NCBI GenBank assembly: GCA_049664225.1
Contig: JBATEX010000145.1
Coordinates: forward strand, 62,001 to 126,000
Source: JAUVRX01 sp049664225
GTDB lineage: Bacteria > Acidobacteriota > Thermoanaerobaculia > Multivoradales > JAHEKO01
DNA length: 64,000 nt
Reading direction: 5' to 3'
Shown here: positions 53,002 through 63,401 of the stretch, piece after piece
Layout of the letters: the number at the start of each line of letters is the position of its first letter
Numbering within the stretch: position 1 is the first letter of the stretch
The notes under the pieces: model-generated
What the model was told of the DNA's origin: nothing
The model's database searches: none
The model's input: the letters and a program-made list of their open reading frames with translations, nothing else
Position numbers and translations under genes: made by a program

Positions 53002-55467
53002 CTAGTTAGCTACGATGTTGACCAGTCGCCCGGGAACCACGATCACCTTGCGGACAGTCTTGCCGTCGGTGAACCGGAGAGCCCCCTCGCTTGCCAAGGC
53101 CATCTCGCGGGCTGTCTCGTCGGCGATGTCGACCGGCACCACCAGCCGGTCTCTGACCTTGCCATTGACCTGAACAACCAGGGTAACCTCGTCCTCCGCT
53201 GCGGCGGCTGCATCGACCTGGGGCCAAGTTGAGGTGTGAACCGAGTAGTCCTTTCCCAGACGCTCCCAGAGCTCCTCTGCGATATGGGGCGCTATCGGGG
53301 CCAGCATTCGCAGATAGATGTCACATGCCTCGTCCCAGGCGTCGCCTCCGGCCGCCCCATCGGCGCGAGCCTGATGCATCTCGTTCGAAAGCTCCATAAG
53401 AGCGGCGACAATGGTATTGAACTCGTAGGTCTCGAAGTCCTCGCCTACTTGCCGTAGCGTCTGATGCACCTTGCGACGCAGACGGCGCTCCACACCAGGC
53501 TCTGCAGTGGACTCTTCTGTCGGCTCCAGCATCAAAGTCCAGACCTTCTTGAGCCATCGCCAGGTACCTTCGATGCCGCGGCTGTTCCAGGGGCCTCCCT
53601 GCTCCCACCGGGCAAAAAACATCATGTAGCTCCGCACCGTATCGGCACCGTAGCGTTCAACGAGATCGTCGGGAGACACTACGTTCCCACGGCTCTTGGA
53701 CATCTTCTCCGAGTCCTCACCCAGGACGATGCCCTGATTGCGGAGCTGAAGCATCGGTTCGGTACCGCCGACGATACCCATGTCGTGACAGGCCTTGTGG
53801 AAGAAGCGCGTGTAGATGAGGTGCATCGTCGCGTGCTCGATTCCCCCGGTGTAGCTGTCCACGGGCATCCAGTAGGCGTACTCCTCCGGATCGAAGGGAC
53901 CTGCGTCGTAGTGGGGGCTCAGATACCTCAAGTGGTACCAGGAAGAGCACATGAAAGTGTCCATCGTGTCGGTTTCGCGCTCAGCTGGCGCTCCACATTC
54001 AGGACAAGAGGTGTGACGCCAGGTTGGATGCAGCTTCAGCGGGCTCTCGCCGGTCGGTGTCCACTCCACGTCATCGGGCAGAGTGACAGGGAGCTCCGAC
54101 TCCGGCACCGGGACAACTCCGCAGCCGTCGCAATAGACCACTGGGATGGGCGCTCCCCAGTAACGCTGACGAGAGATCAGCCAGTCGCGCAGGCGGTAGC
54201 GAATGGCGCCGCGCCCGGTGCCCTTCTCCTCCAGAAAATCGATGGCTGCTGCCACCGCTTCGTCCGCGGGAGTGCCGGTAAGCGGACCGGAATTGACCAT
54301 GGTGCCCTGATGGGTCGTGGCCGCCACCAATTCGTCGCCGTCAGACACATCCTCACCGGACGCCTGGATCACAGGGCGCACCTCGAGATCGAAATGCCGG
54401 GCGAACTCGAAGTCCCGCTGATCGTGAGCCGGCACCGCCATGATCGCGCCTGTACCGTAGGTCATGAGCACATAGTCGGCGATCCAGATCGGAATTCTCT
54501 CGTCGGTCACCGGGTTGATCGCGAAGGCCCCAGTGAAGACACCTGTCTTCGGCCGATCGGCCGTTTCCCGTTGCATATCGGTCTGGCGCTCTGCCTGAGC
54601 GGTGTATTCCTCGACGGCTCGTTCCTGGTCCTGCGTCGTGAGTTTCGCCACGAGAGGGTGCTCCGGTGCCAGCACCATGAAAGTGGCTCCCCAGAGCGTG
54701 TCGGGTCGCGTCGTAAAGACCTCCAGGGGATCGCCGCTCTCGGTATGAAAGACGACGTCGGCGCCCTCTGAGCGACCGATCCAGTTCTTTTCGAGGAGCT
54801 GCACCCTCTCTGGCCAGTCGATCTGAGAAAAATCGAGTAGCTCATCGGCGAACCGAGTCGTGCGAAAGAACCACTGCTCCAACTCCTTGCGCACGACAGG
54901 CGTCTTGCAGCGCTCGCAGCGGCGGTCATCGCCCCAGACCTGCTCTCGCGCCAGAGTGGTGTTGCAACTCGGGCACCAGTCCACCGCCGCCCGATTCCGA
55001 TAGGCCAGGTCGTTCTCCAGAAGCTTGAGAAAGAACCACTGGGTCCACCGGTAGTACTCGCGGTCGGCGGATATTGCTTCTCGACGCCAGTCGATCATGG
55101 TGCCCATGCGCTTGAACTGCCCACGCATCCGTTCGATATTCGAGTAGGTCCACTTTCGCGGGTGGACTCCCCGTTGGATGGCTGCGTTCTCCGCTGGCAG
55201 CCCGAAGGCGTCGAAGCCCATCGGGAAGAGCACGTTGTACCCCTTGAGACGCATGTATCGCGCCCTGGCATCGGGTGGAGCCATGGCATACCAGTGGCCA
55301 ATGTGAAAGTCCCCTGACGGGTAGGGCAACATGGTCAGGGCGTAGTGTTTGGGGCGCTGCGGATCGACTTCGGAGTTGTAGAGACCATCCGACTCCCACC
55401 GCCTTTGCCACTTGGCCTCGACCTCGGTTGGCTCGTAGGGAACCACGTCTCTCTCAGCGCTGCGCAT
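53002..55467 (-). CDS. leuS: Leucyl-tRNA synthetase
   Basis: An 821-residue class I synthetase that charges tRNA-Leu. HIGH is intact at 55-58 (G-D-F-H-I-G-H-W) and K-M-S-K-S at 588-592. Two zinc-knuckle CxxC pairs (C-P-S-C and C-E-R-C-K) lie near 165-190, and the editing domain with T-T-R-P-D-T near 250. The size is that of bacterial LeuS. It begins 203 bases after the RNase D gene, in a gap where I see only short hairpins. Confidence 0.97.
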   Translation of the reverse strand: MRSAERDVVPYEPTEVEAKWQRRWESDGLYNSEVDPQRPKHYALTMLPYPSGDFHIGHWYAMAPPDARARYMRLKGYNVLFPMGFDAFGLPAENAAIQRGVHPRKWTYSNIERMRGQFKRMGTMIDWRREAISADREYYRWTQWFFLKLLENDLAYRNRAAVDWCPSCNTTLAREQVWGDDRRCERCKTPVVRKELEQWFFRTTRFADELLDFSQIDWPERVQLLEKNWIGRSEGADVVFHTESGDPLEVFTTRPDTLWGATFMVLAPEHPLVAKLTTQDQERAVEEYTAQAERQTDMQRETADRPKTGVFTGAFAINPVTDERIPIWIADYVLMTYGTGAIMAVPAHDQRDFEFARHFDLEVRPVIQASGEDVSDGDELVAATTHQGTMVNSGPLTGTPADEAVAAAIDFLEEKGTGRGAIRYRLRDWLISRQRYWGAPIPVVYCDGCGVVPVPESELPVTLPDDVEWTPTGESPLKLHPTWRHTSCPECGAPAERETDTMDTFMCSSWYHLRYLSPHYDAGPFDPEEYAYWMPVDSYTGGIEHATMHLIYTRFFHKACHDMGIVGGTEPMLQLRNQGIVLGEDSEKMSKSRGNVVSPDDLVERYGADTVRSYMMFFARWEQGGPWNSRGIEGTWRWLKKVWTLMLEPTEESTAEPGVERRLRRKVHQTLRQVGEDFETYEFNTIVAALMELSNEMHQARADGAAGGDAWDEACDIYLRMLAPIAPHIAEELWERLGKDYSVHTSTWPQVDAAAAAEDEVTLVVQVNGKVRDRLVVPVDIADETAREMALASEGALRFTDGKTVRKVIVVPGRLVNIVAN

Positions 55468-55670
55468 CTATCACCTATTGGCTTGGTCAGGGGTCACTGT
55501 GCCGGATGCTTCGATTCGGACCGACAGCCTGTCGGTGGCCGGTCGATGAAGCGGGGATCTTATCGTGAATTGGAAATGATGGTCGCAGGCGACGGCGTCT
55601 CGCCGAGGCATGCTTCGACGCCCTGGTGGCACCCCGGCTCATCGATCTCGATTTGGGCTCGGCCGGCGCC

Positions 55671-56798
55671 TCAAAGCCGGCACAGTTCCTTCAGCTCCTC
55701 ACCATATAGATCGACGCGCTTCGATCCAAGCTGTGGCACCGATGGCAGCTCCCCAGCACCGTTGCGCTGCAGGTGGCGCATCGCCGCTACCGGCAGCACC
55801 ACCTGCAAGGGTACCCCCCGTCGGGCCGCCTCCTGGCGCCGCCAGACCTTGAGCCGGTCCCCTCTGCGCTGCACAGCGGGGTCAGACCTCTCCCTCCTGA
55901 CGCTCTCGACGATGGGAGCCGGCTGCCGCCGAGCCTCCGCGATCCTCTGGAGAAGCTCGCCGGCAAAGCTGGATCGAACCAGCGACGATAGGCCTAGTCG
56001 CTTCAGATCCTGGAGAGTCGTCGCTGGATTTCGACTCAAGGCCACGAGATTCGCGTTGTTGACAACCCTACCGGGTGGTAGGTCGAGGCGACGCGCGATC
56101 GAGTCACGCCAGGTGTAAAGAGAGGAGAGAATCGACCGGCTCTCGGCCGGCAACTGACGAGCCCCTTTGAGACTCCAGGCGCCGTCGGCCTTGAAGCCAC
56201 CGTTCCAGGTAGCCTCCTCCACAACCCGGTTGGCGATCTCCACCTCCTCCAGCAGGTCCGCATCTTCCACCAATTCGTAGAGTTTCAGCCCTACCGTCTG
56301 CAGGTAGGCAACGTCATCGAGAGCGTAGCCCAATGGAGCCGCATCAAGGGGTCGTTGTCCCCAATCGTACCTGGCGAAGTCCTTCGCCAGCTTCACCCCA
56401 CAGACCTCTTCCACCACGGCTCCGTATCCGGTCTTTTCCCAGCCCAGGAACGACGTCGCTTGTTGGGTGTCCCAGACACCTCGAAGCGATATCTCGTAGT
56501 CCCTCTTCAGACAGCCGACGTCGAACTCCCCACCGTGGAGAACGATCCTCGTGGCTCGGCTCTCGAAGGGCTGGCGCAGAGTATCGAGGGCCTGCTTACC
56601 ATCTGGCAAAGCCGTCAGGTCCACCACCCAAAGCTGGTCGGCGACATTGAGCTGCAGCAGGCAGAGGCGTTCTTGATAGACGAAGCCAGAATTCGACTCG
56701 CTGTCTATGGCAATCCACTCACAGGAGCGAAGCTGCGCGGAGAGAGCCTGCAATCCCCCTTCATCCTCGATCCACTGATGCGGTGGCAACTCGACCAT
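55671..56798 (-). CDS. rnd: Ribonuclease D
   Basis: A 375-residue 3'-5' exonuclease that trims tRNA precursors. DEDD residues are visible: D-S-E-S in I-A-I-D-S-E-S-N, Asp in G-G-E-F-D-V, and the Y-A-L-D-D-V-A-Y motif. HRDC-like helical domains follow in the C-terminal half. GGAGGAGG precedes the ATG at 56798; the longer ORF upstream has no family resemblance. It is divergent from RNase E/G, so two RNA-processing genes share a 299-base upstream region. Confidence 0.9.
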   Translation of the reverse strand: MVELPPHQWIEDEGGLQALSAQLRSCEWIAIDSESNSGFVYQERLCLLQLNVADQLWVVDLTALPDGKQALDTLRQPFESRATRIVLHGGEFDVGCLKRDYEISLRGVWDTQQATSFLGWEKTGYGAVVEEVCGVKLAKDFARYDWGQRPLDAAPLGYALDDVAYLQTVGLKLYELVEDADLLEEVEIANRVVEEATWNGGFKADGAWSLKGARQLPAESRSILSSLYTWRDSIARRLDLPPGRVVNNANLVALSRNPATTLQDLKRLGLSSLVRSSFAGELLQRIAEARRQPAPIVESVRRERSDPAVQRRGDRLKVWRRQEAARRGVPLQVVLPVAAMRHLQRNGAGELPSVPQLGSKRVDLYGEELKELCRL

Positions 56799-57097
56799 GG
56801 TGACCTCCTCCCGACCGGAAGGAAGCGTGCATGTTACCAAGCCGGGTCGCGCAGGGTGCAGACCGAAACCGAGATTCGACTGGCGCACGAGTCGCCAATC
56901 CAGCGAATCTGCTAGAATTCGCACGATTTTGCGGTGGGGAGCAGCAAAGGGCCCACCCATTCTTCTCTCGACAGCCGCGATCACAACCCGCCGGAGCAGC
57001 TCGCGTTGCCCCCTTTGCATCTGAAACTGCATGGACTCTCGAAGCGGCAGTGATCAGCGGACCTGACAAGCTCACATAGCAAACGAACGGAGATGTA

Positions 57098-58954
57098 GTG
57101 ACACGGAGAATGCTGATCAACGCGCGAGTTCCAGAGGAGCTGCGCATCGCTATTGTGGACGGAGACGTCCTCGAAAACTACCAGGTCGAGGTCGCCGACC
57201 GAGACCTCACGCGCGGCAATATCTATCGCGGCATCATCGCTTCGATTCAGCCAAGCCTGAACGCCGCATTCATCGACTACGGCGCCGAAAGACATGGCTT
57301 CCTGACCGTCCAGGACGTCGTGCCCGCCGCCTACTACCGGGAGCCCGAAAAGTCGGGTCGCCCACGCATCGACGAGGTCCTCGAAAAAGGCAAGCCCATC
57401 GTTGTGCAGGTGACCCGCGAGCCGGAGGGCAACAAAGGCGCCGCTCTGACCACGAACCTCAGCCTCGCAGGGCGATATCTGGTTCTCACGCCTTTCGACG
57501 ACAAGCAGGGAGTGTCAAGGAAGGTCGAAGACGAAGACACCCGAAAGCGTCTCAAGGAGCAGGTCGCGAAGCTGGATCGGCCGTCTGGCGCCGGACTCAT
57601 TGTGCGAACCAACGCCCTGGATCAGAACAAGGCAGCGCTCAACCGTGACATGAACGCTCTGCTGCGACTCTGGAAGAGCGTCGGTCAAGAGGCCAGACGA
57701 GGCAAGGGGCTCCAGCTGCTGTACAGGGATCAGGACATCATTTTGCGAACCCTCCGGGACTACCTCGACACCTCGATCCAAGAGGTCCTGATCGACGACG
57801 AAGCCGCCTACGACAAGACCCAGCAGTACATGCGGGCTTTCATGCCGAGAAGCAAGACTCGGTTGGTGCGCTACTCGGAGAGAACTCCTCTTTTCGCCCG
57901 GTTCGAGCTCGAGCCGCAGATCGAGAGGATCTACGACCGTCAGGTCGCCTTGTCGAGCGGCGGCTCCATCGTCATCGATCGCACCGAAGCTTTGGTCGCC
58001 ATTGATGTCAACTCGGGCAGATCGACCCGAGCCGCCAGTCAAGAGGAGACCGCTCACCACACCAACCTCGAAGCCGCGGGCGAGGTCGCGCGACAGCTGC
58101 GACTGCGAGATATCGGCGGCTTGATCGTCGTCGATTTCATCGATATGCAGGCCTGGAAGAATCGACGATCCGTCGAAAAAGGCCTGCGCGATGCAATGAA
58201 GAGTGACAAGGCGCGGTTTACTGTCGGACGAATCAGTCCGAACGGGCTCCTCGAAATCAATCGTCAACGGATTCAGCAAGACCTTCATCTGCGGACGCAT
58301 CGGGCTTGTCCGACCTGCGTTGGTACCGGCCGCATTGCCAGCTCCGAAATGGTCGGACTCAAGATCTTGAGGAAGATCGAGGCGCGAGCCGCGGCCGGCT
58401 TCACCGGCACCGTGAGGATCTCGCTGCACCCTGAGTTGGCCGACTCGATTCAGAACAAGCGACGTCGCGAGATCTCCAATCTGGAGGACGAGTTCAGCTG
58501 CCGAGTGGAGATCATCGCCTCGAATCGCCTGCATCGCTCCGAGGAGGAGGTCGAGTGGATCGAGGCCAAGGAAGGCGAGATCCGCGTTCCCAAGACCCCC
58601 CGTGCGGGCACCGGAGCCCAGCGCGCTTCCTTGAGCATCGAGGACGCCGCCTCGCCTGAAGACTCGAGCTCGAGCACCAAGAAGCCCACCCCCAGAAGGC
58701 GCCGGAGACGACCATCCAAAAGCTCAGAGAAGACGGCAACCGGACAGGACGCCACATCGACGAAGAGCAAGGCGGCGCCATCGCCGGCCGAGACGAGTCC
58801 GTCGTCTGCTGCTCCACCGAGCGGCGACGCCGACCAGAGTACGGCCGAAAAGGCCCCTTCGAGCAAGAGGCGACGGGGCGGGAGAGGGCGATCTCGACGA
58901 GGCGGCAGAAAGCGCAAGTCGGCCGACACTCCCAAGAGCCCCGACGCTCCCTAG
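57098..58954 (+). CDS. rng: Ribonuclease E/G with basic C-terminal tail
   Basis: A 618-residue endoribonuclease that cleaves single-stranded AU-rich RNA in mRNA decay and rRNA maturation. An N-terminal S1 domain (about 36-115) is followed by the catalytic DNase-I-like region with magnesium-binding Asp in A-I-D-V-N-S-G and V-V-D-F-I-D-M, and the Zn-link C-P-T-C-V-G-T-G-R. After residue 500 comes a disordered tail with blocks of Arg/Lys (P-R-R-R-R-R-R, R-R-G-G-R-G-R-S-R-R-G-G) resembling RNA-binding arms of RNase E. The GTG start has GGAG five bases upstream. Confidence 0.93.
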   Translation: MTRRMLINARVPEELRIAIVDGDVLENYQVEVADRDLTRGNIYRGIIASIQPSLNAAFIDYGAERHGFLTVQDVVPAAYYREPEKSGRPRIDEVLEKGKPIVVQVTREPEGNKGAALTTNLSLAGRYLVLTPFDDKQGVSRKVEDEDTRKRLKEQVAKLDRPSGAGLIVRTNALDQNKAALNRDMNALLRLWKSVGQEARRGKGLQLLYRDQDIILRTLRDYLDTSIQEVLIDDEAAYDKTQQYMRAFMPRSKTRLVRYSERTPLFARFELEPQIERIYDRQVALSSGGSIVIDRTEALVAIDVNSGRSTRAASQEETAHHTNLEAAGEVARQLRLRDIGGLIVVDFIDMQAWKNRRSVEKGLRDAMKSDKARFTVGRISPNGLLEINRQRIQQDLHLRTHRACPTCVGTGRIASSEMVGLKILRKIEARAAAGFTGTVRISLHPELADSIQNKRRREISNLEDEFSCRVEIIASNRLHRSEEEVEWIEAKEGEIRVPKTPRAGTGAQRASLSIEDAASPEDSSSSTKKPTPRRRRRRPSKSSEKTATGQDATSTKSKAAPSPAETSPSSAAPPSGDADQSTAEKAPSSKRRRGGRGRSRRGGRKRKSADTPKSPDAP

Positions 58955-59004
58955 CCCGAGTTGATCATTGCCCCCGTGGCAAGGCGACCCCGATAGGCTC
59001 ACAC

Positions 59005-59027
59005 TGGAGGTAGGGACTCGACCTCCA
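59005..59027 (+). terminator. Small hairpin between rng and the alcohol dehydrogenase gene
   Basis: A 7-bp stem TGGAGGT / ACCTCCA with nine-base loop and no T-run, in a 96-base gap. It could be a weak terminator or a leader structure. Confidence 0.3.
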
Positions 59028-59050
59028 AGAACCACGAGGCTTCCGGAATC

Positions 59051-60097
59051 ATGCGAGCACTGACCTTTCAGGGCATCGAGCAGGTTCGATTGCGGTCCAT
59101 GCCAGACCCGCTCGTTTCCGGCGACGGCGATGTGATCGTTCGAACTGGGATGACCGCCATCTGTGGATCCGATCTCCACGTCTACCACGGTCGGGAGAAA
59201 GGTCTCGACCGTGGAACGGTCCTTGGACACGAGTTCATGGGTGAGATCATCGAGATCGGCTCGGCGGTGGAGAGATTTCGCATCGGCGATCGGGTTCTCA
59301 GCCCGTTCTCGACCAGCTGCGGGAGTTGTTTCTACTGCAAATCCGGTTTGACGGCCCGCTGCGAAAAAGGACAGCTTTTCGGGTGGCGGGAAGGAGGCCG
59401 TGGCCTGCATGGCGCTCAGGCGGAGTTCGTGCGGGTACCCCTCGCTGACTCGACCCTTGTTCATGCGCCAGAGGATCTACCACCCGAGGTGGCGCTCCTC
59501 GCCGGCGATGTTCTCTCGACGGGACTCTTCTCGGCCGAGTCGGCCGACATCGGGAATGGCAGCGTGGTGGGTGTCGTCGGTTGTGGCCCGGTAGGTCTGA
59601 TGGCCGTAGCTGCCGCCCTCTCTCTCGGTGCCCGGACCATCTTTGCCATCGATTGGGTTCCCGAACGGCTAGATCTGGCAGCCGACTTCGGCGCGATCCC
59701 GGTCAATTTCCACGAAGTCGAGCCGTCGTCGATCGTCCACGAAGCGACGCACGGCCGTGGTGTCGACGCAGTCCTCGAGGCGGTTGGGAACTCCGCGGCT
59801 GGGCACCTCGCCATGAGCCTGGTGCGGCCGGGGGGCACGATCATGGCAGCGGGTGTCCACACCGAACGTGATTTCCCCTTTACGCCGATGGAGGCCTACG
59901 ACAAGAACTTGTCCTTCAAGACGGGACGGTGTTCGGCTCGCCACTACATGGAGCGCTCTCTGGCCATAGCGAGGTCCGGAAGGTATCCCCTCGGCAGCAT
60001 CATCTCCCACCGCTTGCCGCTCGAGGATGGCGTAGAGGCCTACCGGACCTTCGCCGAGAAGCTCGACCGATGCACCAAGGTGATTCTCATCCCTTGA
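59051..60097 (+). CDS. Zinc-dependent alcohol dehydrogenase
   Basis: A 348-residue MDR-family dehydrogenase. Catalytic zinc ligands include Cys in A-I-C-G-S-D-L-H and the G-H-E-F-M-G motif; the structural zinc has four cysteines in C-G-S-C-F-Y-C-K-S-G-L-T-A-R-C. The Rossmann site is V-G-V-V-G-C-G-P-V-G-L-M. It oxidises alcohols or reduces aldehydes with NAD(P); the length and motifs are typical. No operon partner is obvious downstream. Confidence 0.93.
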   Translation: MRALTFQGIEQVRLRSMPDPLVSGDGDVIVRTGMTAICGSDLHVYHGREKGLDRGTVLGHEFMGEIIEIGSAVERFRIGDRVLSPFSTSCGSCFYCKSGLTARCEKGQLFGWREGGRGLHGAQAEFVRVPLADSTLVHAPEDLPPEVALLAGDVLSTGLFSAESADIGNGSVVGVVGCGPVGLMAVAAALSLGARTIFAIDWVPERLDLAADFGAIPVNFHEVEPSSIVHEATHGRGVDAVLEAVGNSAAGHLAMSLVRPGGTIMAAGVHTERDFPFTPMEAYDKNLSFKTGRCSARHYMERSLAIARSGRYPLGSIISHRLPLEDGVEAYRTFAEKLDRCTKVILIP

Positions 60098-60136
60098 GTG
60101 GCCCTTGCCGCTGGCAGTGCGTCGTCCCCTGATCCG

Positions 60137-61105
60137 TCAGCGGCGAGAAGCAGCCTGGCGTCTGTAGCCGTGGATCGACTGAAAGACGATCGCTTCGGCG
60201 CCCAGAAGACTGATTCGAACCATCCAGCGGAGCAGGAGATACAGCTGGCCGACCACCAGCGCCAGGACCATGGGACCAAGACCCGAGGCGGCGACGTCTG
60301 GAGCCAGAAAGAAGTAGACCGCCGTCAGCAGAAGCCCCAGGAGGCCCATCGAGAAATATACGCTCAGTGTGCGGATGGGATGGGTCACCACGAGCTGAAT
60401 CGCGCGCAACCCGGCAATGCTCATGCTGCGCCGTTCTTCGATCACCGTGCCGATCTTGGCGTAGTCGACGACCACCTTGACCAAGATGAGAAGGAGCACG
60501 ACAAACGCTGCGGCGATGAGGTTGTAGGCGAGGACGGTTCCTTCGACTGTCACATCGCGGGTTGCCTGCTCGATGCGTGGAAACAGCCAAGTGCTGAACC
60601 GGTAGATGCCATAGTAGGCCAGGCCTGCGACCAGGACAAGGCGCAGGAAACGGAAGAAGTAGCGGCTCGAGGCCGCCAGAAAGGGCGCCAGGCCCTGGTG
60701 ATCCTCGGGCCTGGTCAACTGCGCCAGTACGCCGCCGCTCATCAGAGTCCAGAAAAGTCCGAAAATGATTCCGAGAGCTGCGAGCCCCAAGTTCTCCTTG
60801 AACAGGTCACCCGAAAACCAGAGCTCCAGATTGTCGATCACCCCTGCAGGACTCAACCTCGAAGGCTCGACAGTCGAGCTCATCTCCCCGGCCTGGTCCA
60901 AGAACTCCTCCAACCAGGCCAGATCCATCGGACCGCGTAGGGTCTCGTGTGCCAGGCTCGATCCAATGTACTCGTGGACAGCCTCCTCGATGAAGACCGC
61001 AGCTGGGAGGGCGAACAGCAGTCCCATCAGCCACAGCAGCAGGGCGATCCTCCAGGACCTCAATCCCAGTGCGAGTCCACCACCGATGGCCTTGAACAGG
61101 TTCAT
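60137..61105 (-). CDS. Multi-span membrane protein, function unknown
   Basis: A 322-residue integral membrane protein with about six hydrophobic segments (residues 18-38, 103-125, 155-175, 190-215, 245-265 and 275-300) and acidic loops. It has no family name I can assign. The M1 peptidase gene ends 13 bases upstream on the same strand, so the two are probably co-transcribed. The ATG at 61105 is the first after that stop; the longer ORF is shadow coding of the peptidase 3' end. Confidence 0.7.
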   Translation of the reverse strand: MNLFKAIGGGLALGLRSWRIALLLWLMGLLFALPAAVFIEEAVHEYIGSSLAHETLRGPMDLAWLEEFLDQAGEMSSTVEPSRLSPAGVIDNLELWFSGDLFKENLGLAALGIIFGLFWTLMSGGVLAQLTRPEDHQGLAPFLAASSRYFFRFLRLVLVAGLAYYGIYRFSTWLFPRIEQATRDVTVEGTVLAYNLIAAAFVVLLLILVKVVVDYAKIGTVIEERRSMSIAGLRAIQLVVTHPIRTLSVYFSMGLLGLLLTAVYFFLAPDVAASGLGPMVLALVVGQLYLLLRWMVRISLLGAEAIVFQSIHGYRRQAASRR

Positions 61106-61118
61106 TGCACGACGCTCT

Positions 61119-63287
61119 CTATCCGAAGAACGCGAAGTAGGTGAGCAGATCCTGCAGCCAGACCAGCCAACGCGCCGTCCACTTGAGGGCCGGTCCACGG
61201 TCCGGACTCTCCAACACCCGGCTGTTGTTCGATGGACGGACATCGAGCAGGAGGACCCTGTCGGGATCCACGACCGCATGCACCAACTTCGAGGTCTGCT
61301 CTACGACAATTCGCTTCCAGCGAGCCCGACCGTCCCAACGGTAGCGAACTTCTTCTCCGTCCTCGAAAACCATGAGGACTTCGACAGGAAAGACGCCGCC
61401 GCCGAACCTGCGGACCACGACCTCTGAACGATAAAGAGTCTCGGAGTCCTCTCCCTCGGCGGCGGTGTCGTCTTCGTCCCCATCTTCCGCGGCTCTCTCC
61501 GCCAGGACCAGCTCACCATCTTGCGTCACCCAACCCTCGACAGCTGCCGGCTCGCTGGAGACAGAAAGCACCGCGTAGTCGAACTCCTCAGAGCTGTGGT
61601 AGACCTGCTCGAAGAACCACGAGAGATCCTGCCCTGCAGCATCACTGAGCGTGTCGAAGAAGTCGTTCGGCTTCGGATGTCGGTACTGCCATTCGTGGAA
61701 GAACTTCGACATGGCTGGCTGCAAAACGTCCCAGCCCAGGTAGCGTTCCAATGTAGCCAGCCAGAGGGCTGTCTTGGAGTAGCTCAAAGCCCCACCGGCA
61801 GACGGATAGTAGAGATACGAGGGAGTGCTCTGCCGATCGATGGTCGCCATCTCCCGATAGCCATCGAGCCGTTCGTCGAAGATGCCTCCCGGATAGCCGA
61901 ACCCCTCGAGCAACAGTGGGAAGAATCCTCGTCCCTTTGTCCCTGGCGGAGTGAAATAGCGGCGAACCGGCTGCTCGGGCGGGTACGCCTGGTCGTACGT
62001 GCGAGTGGTCGAGTAAGTATTCAGTCCCTCGTCCAGCCAAGCGTCCTCGAACTCGTTGTTCCCTACCAGGGCGTACCAGAACTGATGGCCCGCCTCATGT
62101 ATCGTCACGCCTTCCGGTGAGCCGCCCCCGTACGGATTGAACAAACGGGTACCGGCAGTGAAAAGGGTCGGATACTCCATACCCCCGGCACCGCTGCCAT
62201 ACGCCGGATCGACCACGGTGACGTGGCCATACGGGTACGGGCCATACCAGGTGCCGTAGTACTGGAGAGCGGCCTTCGTGGCGTGGAAATGCCGCGCTGC
62301 CTGACTGCGATGTTCCGGCTGGATCAACAAACGGAGATCCACCGGCGGCAGGCCTTCGTGCTCGAATCGATCCATCAGAACCAGATAGTCGGGGCTGGTG
62401 GTCCAGGTAAAGGAATGGACATCTTCCTGGAAATGTCGGTGTGTGACACTGCCATCTTCGTTCTCGACCGAGTCCACCAGCAGCCCGGTAGCGCCCAGGA
62501 CGTATTCGCTCGGCAGAGTGATGGCCACGTCGTAGACGCCATAGTCAGAGAAGTACTCGGTGCCCGAATGGTACTGGTGGCAGTTCCAGCCATCCCCTTC
62601 GAAAACACCGAGCTTGGGGAACCAGTGGGCGATGAAGAAGTAGTTTCCTCGAAAACCGGTACGGGCAAACGTCCGCGGGATCTTGGCCCGCCATGCGAGC
62701 TCCACGGTGACGGACTCGCCCGGTTCGACGGGTGTCGGCAGTGCCACCACCATGACGGTACGGTCTTCCGGGTTGCCATCGTCGGGAGAGGCGAATCTCG
62801 TTGCCAGGTCGCGCGCCGCTCCTGCGATATCACCAGTCGATGGCCAACGAACGGAGTCCACCTCCAGGTAGCCCCAATCCCCGGCCTCCTGTTCCGAATC
62901 GAGGCTGCTTCTTTCGCGAATCTGGTCTTCCTGCATCCAGGTGCTACGGCTGTTGCGCCAGCCGTTCCAATAGAGATGAAACCAGAGCTCATCGGTTGCC
63001 GCGGACTGGGTATTGCGCCAGACCACGGTCTGTCGGCCCTCCAGGGTCTTCGCTTCGGGGTCGAGACGTACCTCTATGGTGTAGCTCGCGTTGCGCGGGG
63101 AAGGAGAAGCTGGCGCCTCTGCCTCAACAGGCGTCGCAACCTCTTGAGCCGTCACATGACCGGGCACCAGCCACAGCCAGGCAGAGCACATCCAAAACGC
63201 GAGTCGGAGTGCCGTCTGTCGGTGTGCGGTCGAAGCTTGGCGAAGGGTTCTCATCCCGGCAAGGGCCCCCGGATCGAACGTCCCCAT
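61119..63287 (-). CDS. Exported M1-family metallopeptidase
   Basis: A 722-residue exported peptidase. A signal peptide (R-L-A-F-W-M-C-S-A-W-L-W-L-V, cleavage after V-T-A) precedes the catalytic domain. The zinc site is H397-E398-A399-G400-H401 with third ligand E420, the exact HExxH-x18-E spacing of M1 enzymes; the exopeptidase loop reads G-G-M-E-Y in place of the usual GAMEN. The C-terminus carries an acidic stretch near 590-605. In-frame ATG at 63254 is an alternative start. It likely degrades peptides or proteins in the periplasm. Co-directional with the next membrane protein gene. Confidence 0.88.
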   Translation of the reverse strand: MGTFDPGALAGMRTLRQASTAHRQTALRLAFWMCSAWLWLVPGHVTAQEVATPVEAEAPASPSPRNASYTIEVRLDPEAKTLEGRQTVVWRNTQSAATDELWFHLYWNGWRNSRSTWMQEDQIRERSSLDSEQEAGDWGYLEVDSVRWPSTGDIAGAARDLATRFASPDDGNPEDRTVMVVALPTPVEPGESVTVELAWRAKIPRTFARTGFRGNYFFIAHWFPKLGVFEGDGWNCHQYHSGTEYFSDYGVYDVAITLPSEYVLGATGLLVDSVENEDGSVTHRHFQEDVHSFTWTTSPDYLVLMDRFEHEGLPPVDLRLLIQPEHRSQAARHFHATKAALQYYGTWYGPYPYGHVTVVDPAYGSGAGGMEYPTLFTAGTRLFNPYGGGSPEGVTIHEAGHQFWYALVGNNEFEDAWLDEGLNTYSTTRTYDQAYPPEQPVRRYFTPPGTKGRGFFPLLLEGFGYPGGIFDERLDGYREMATIDRQSTPSYLYYPSAGGALSYSKTALWLATLERYLGWDVLQPAMSKFFHEWQYRHPKPNDFFDTLSDAAGQDLSWFFEQVYHSSEEFDYAVLSVSSEPAAVEGWVTQDGELVLAERAAEDGDEDDTAAEGEDSETLYRSEVVVRRFGGGVFPVEVLMVFEDGEEVRYRWDGRARWKRIVVEQTSKLVHAVVDPDRVLLLDVRPSNNSRVLESPDRGPALKWTARWLVWLQDLLTYFAFFG

Positions 63288-63401
63288 CTGTCGGAGCCAT
63301 TGTAAGGGCAGGTACCCTGCACAGCAAACACGCGACTGTCTTCAGGCCACTGGCACGAACGCTGTTCCAGGTAAGATCCCAGCGCCGAGACGGCACCGGA
63401 A

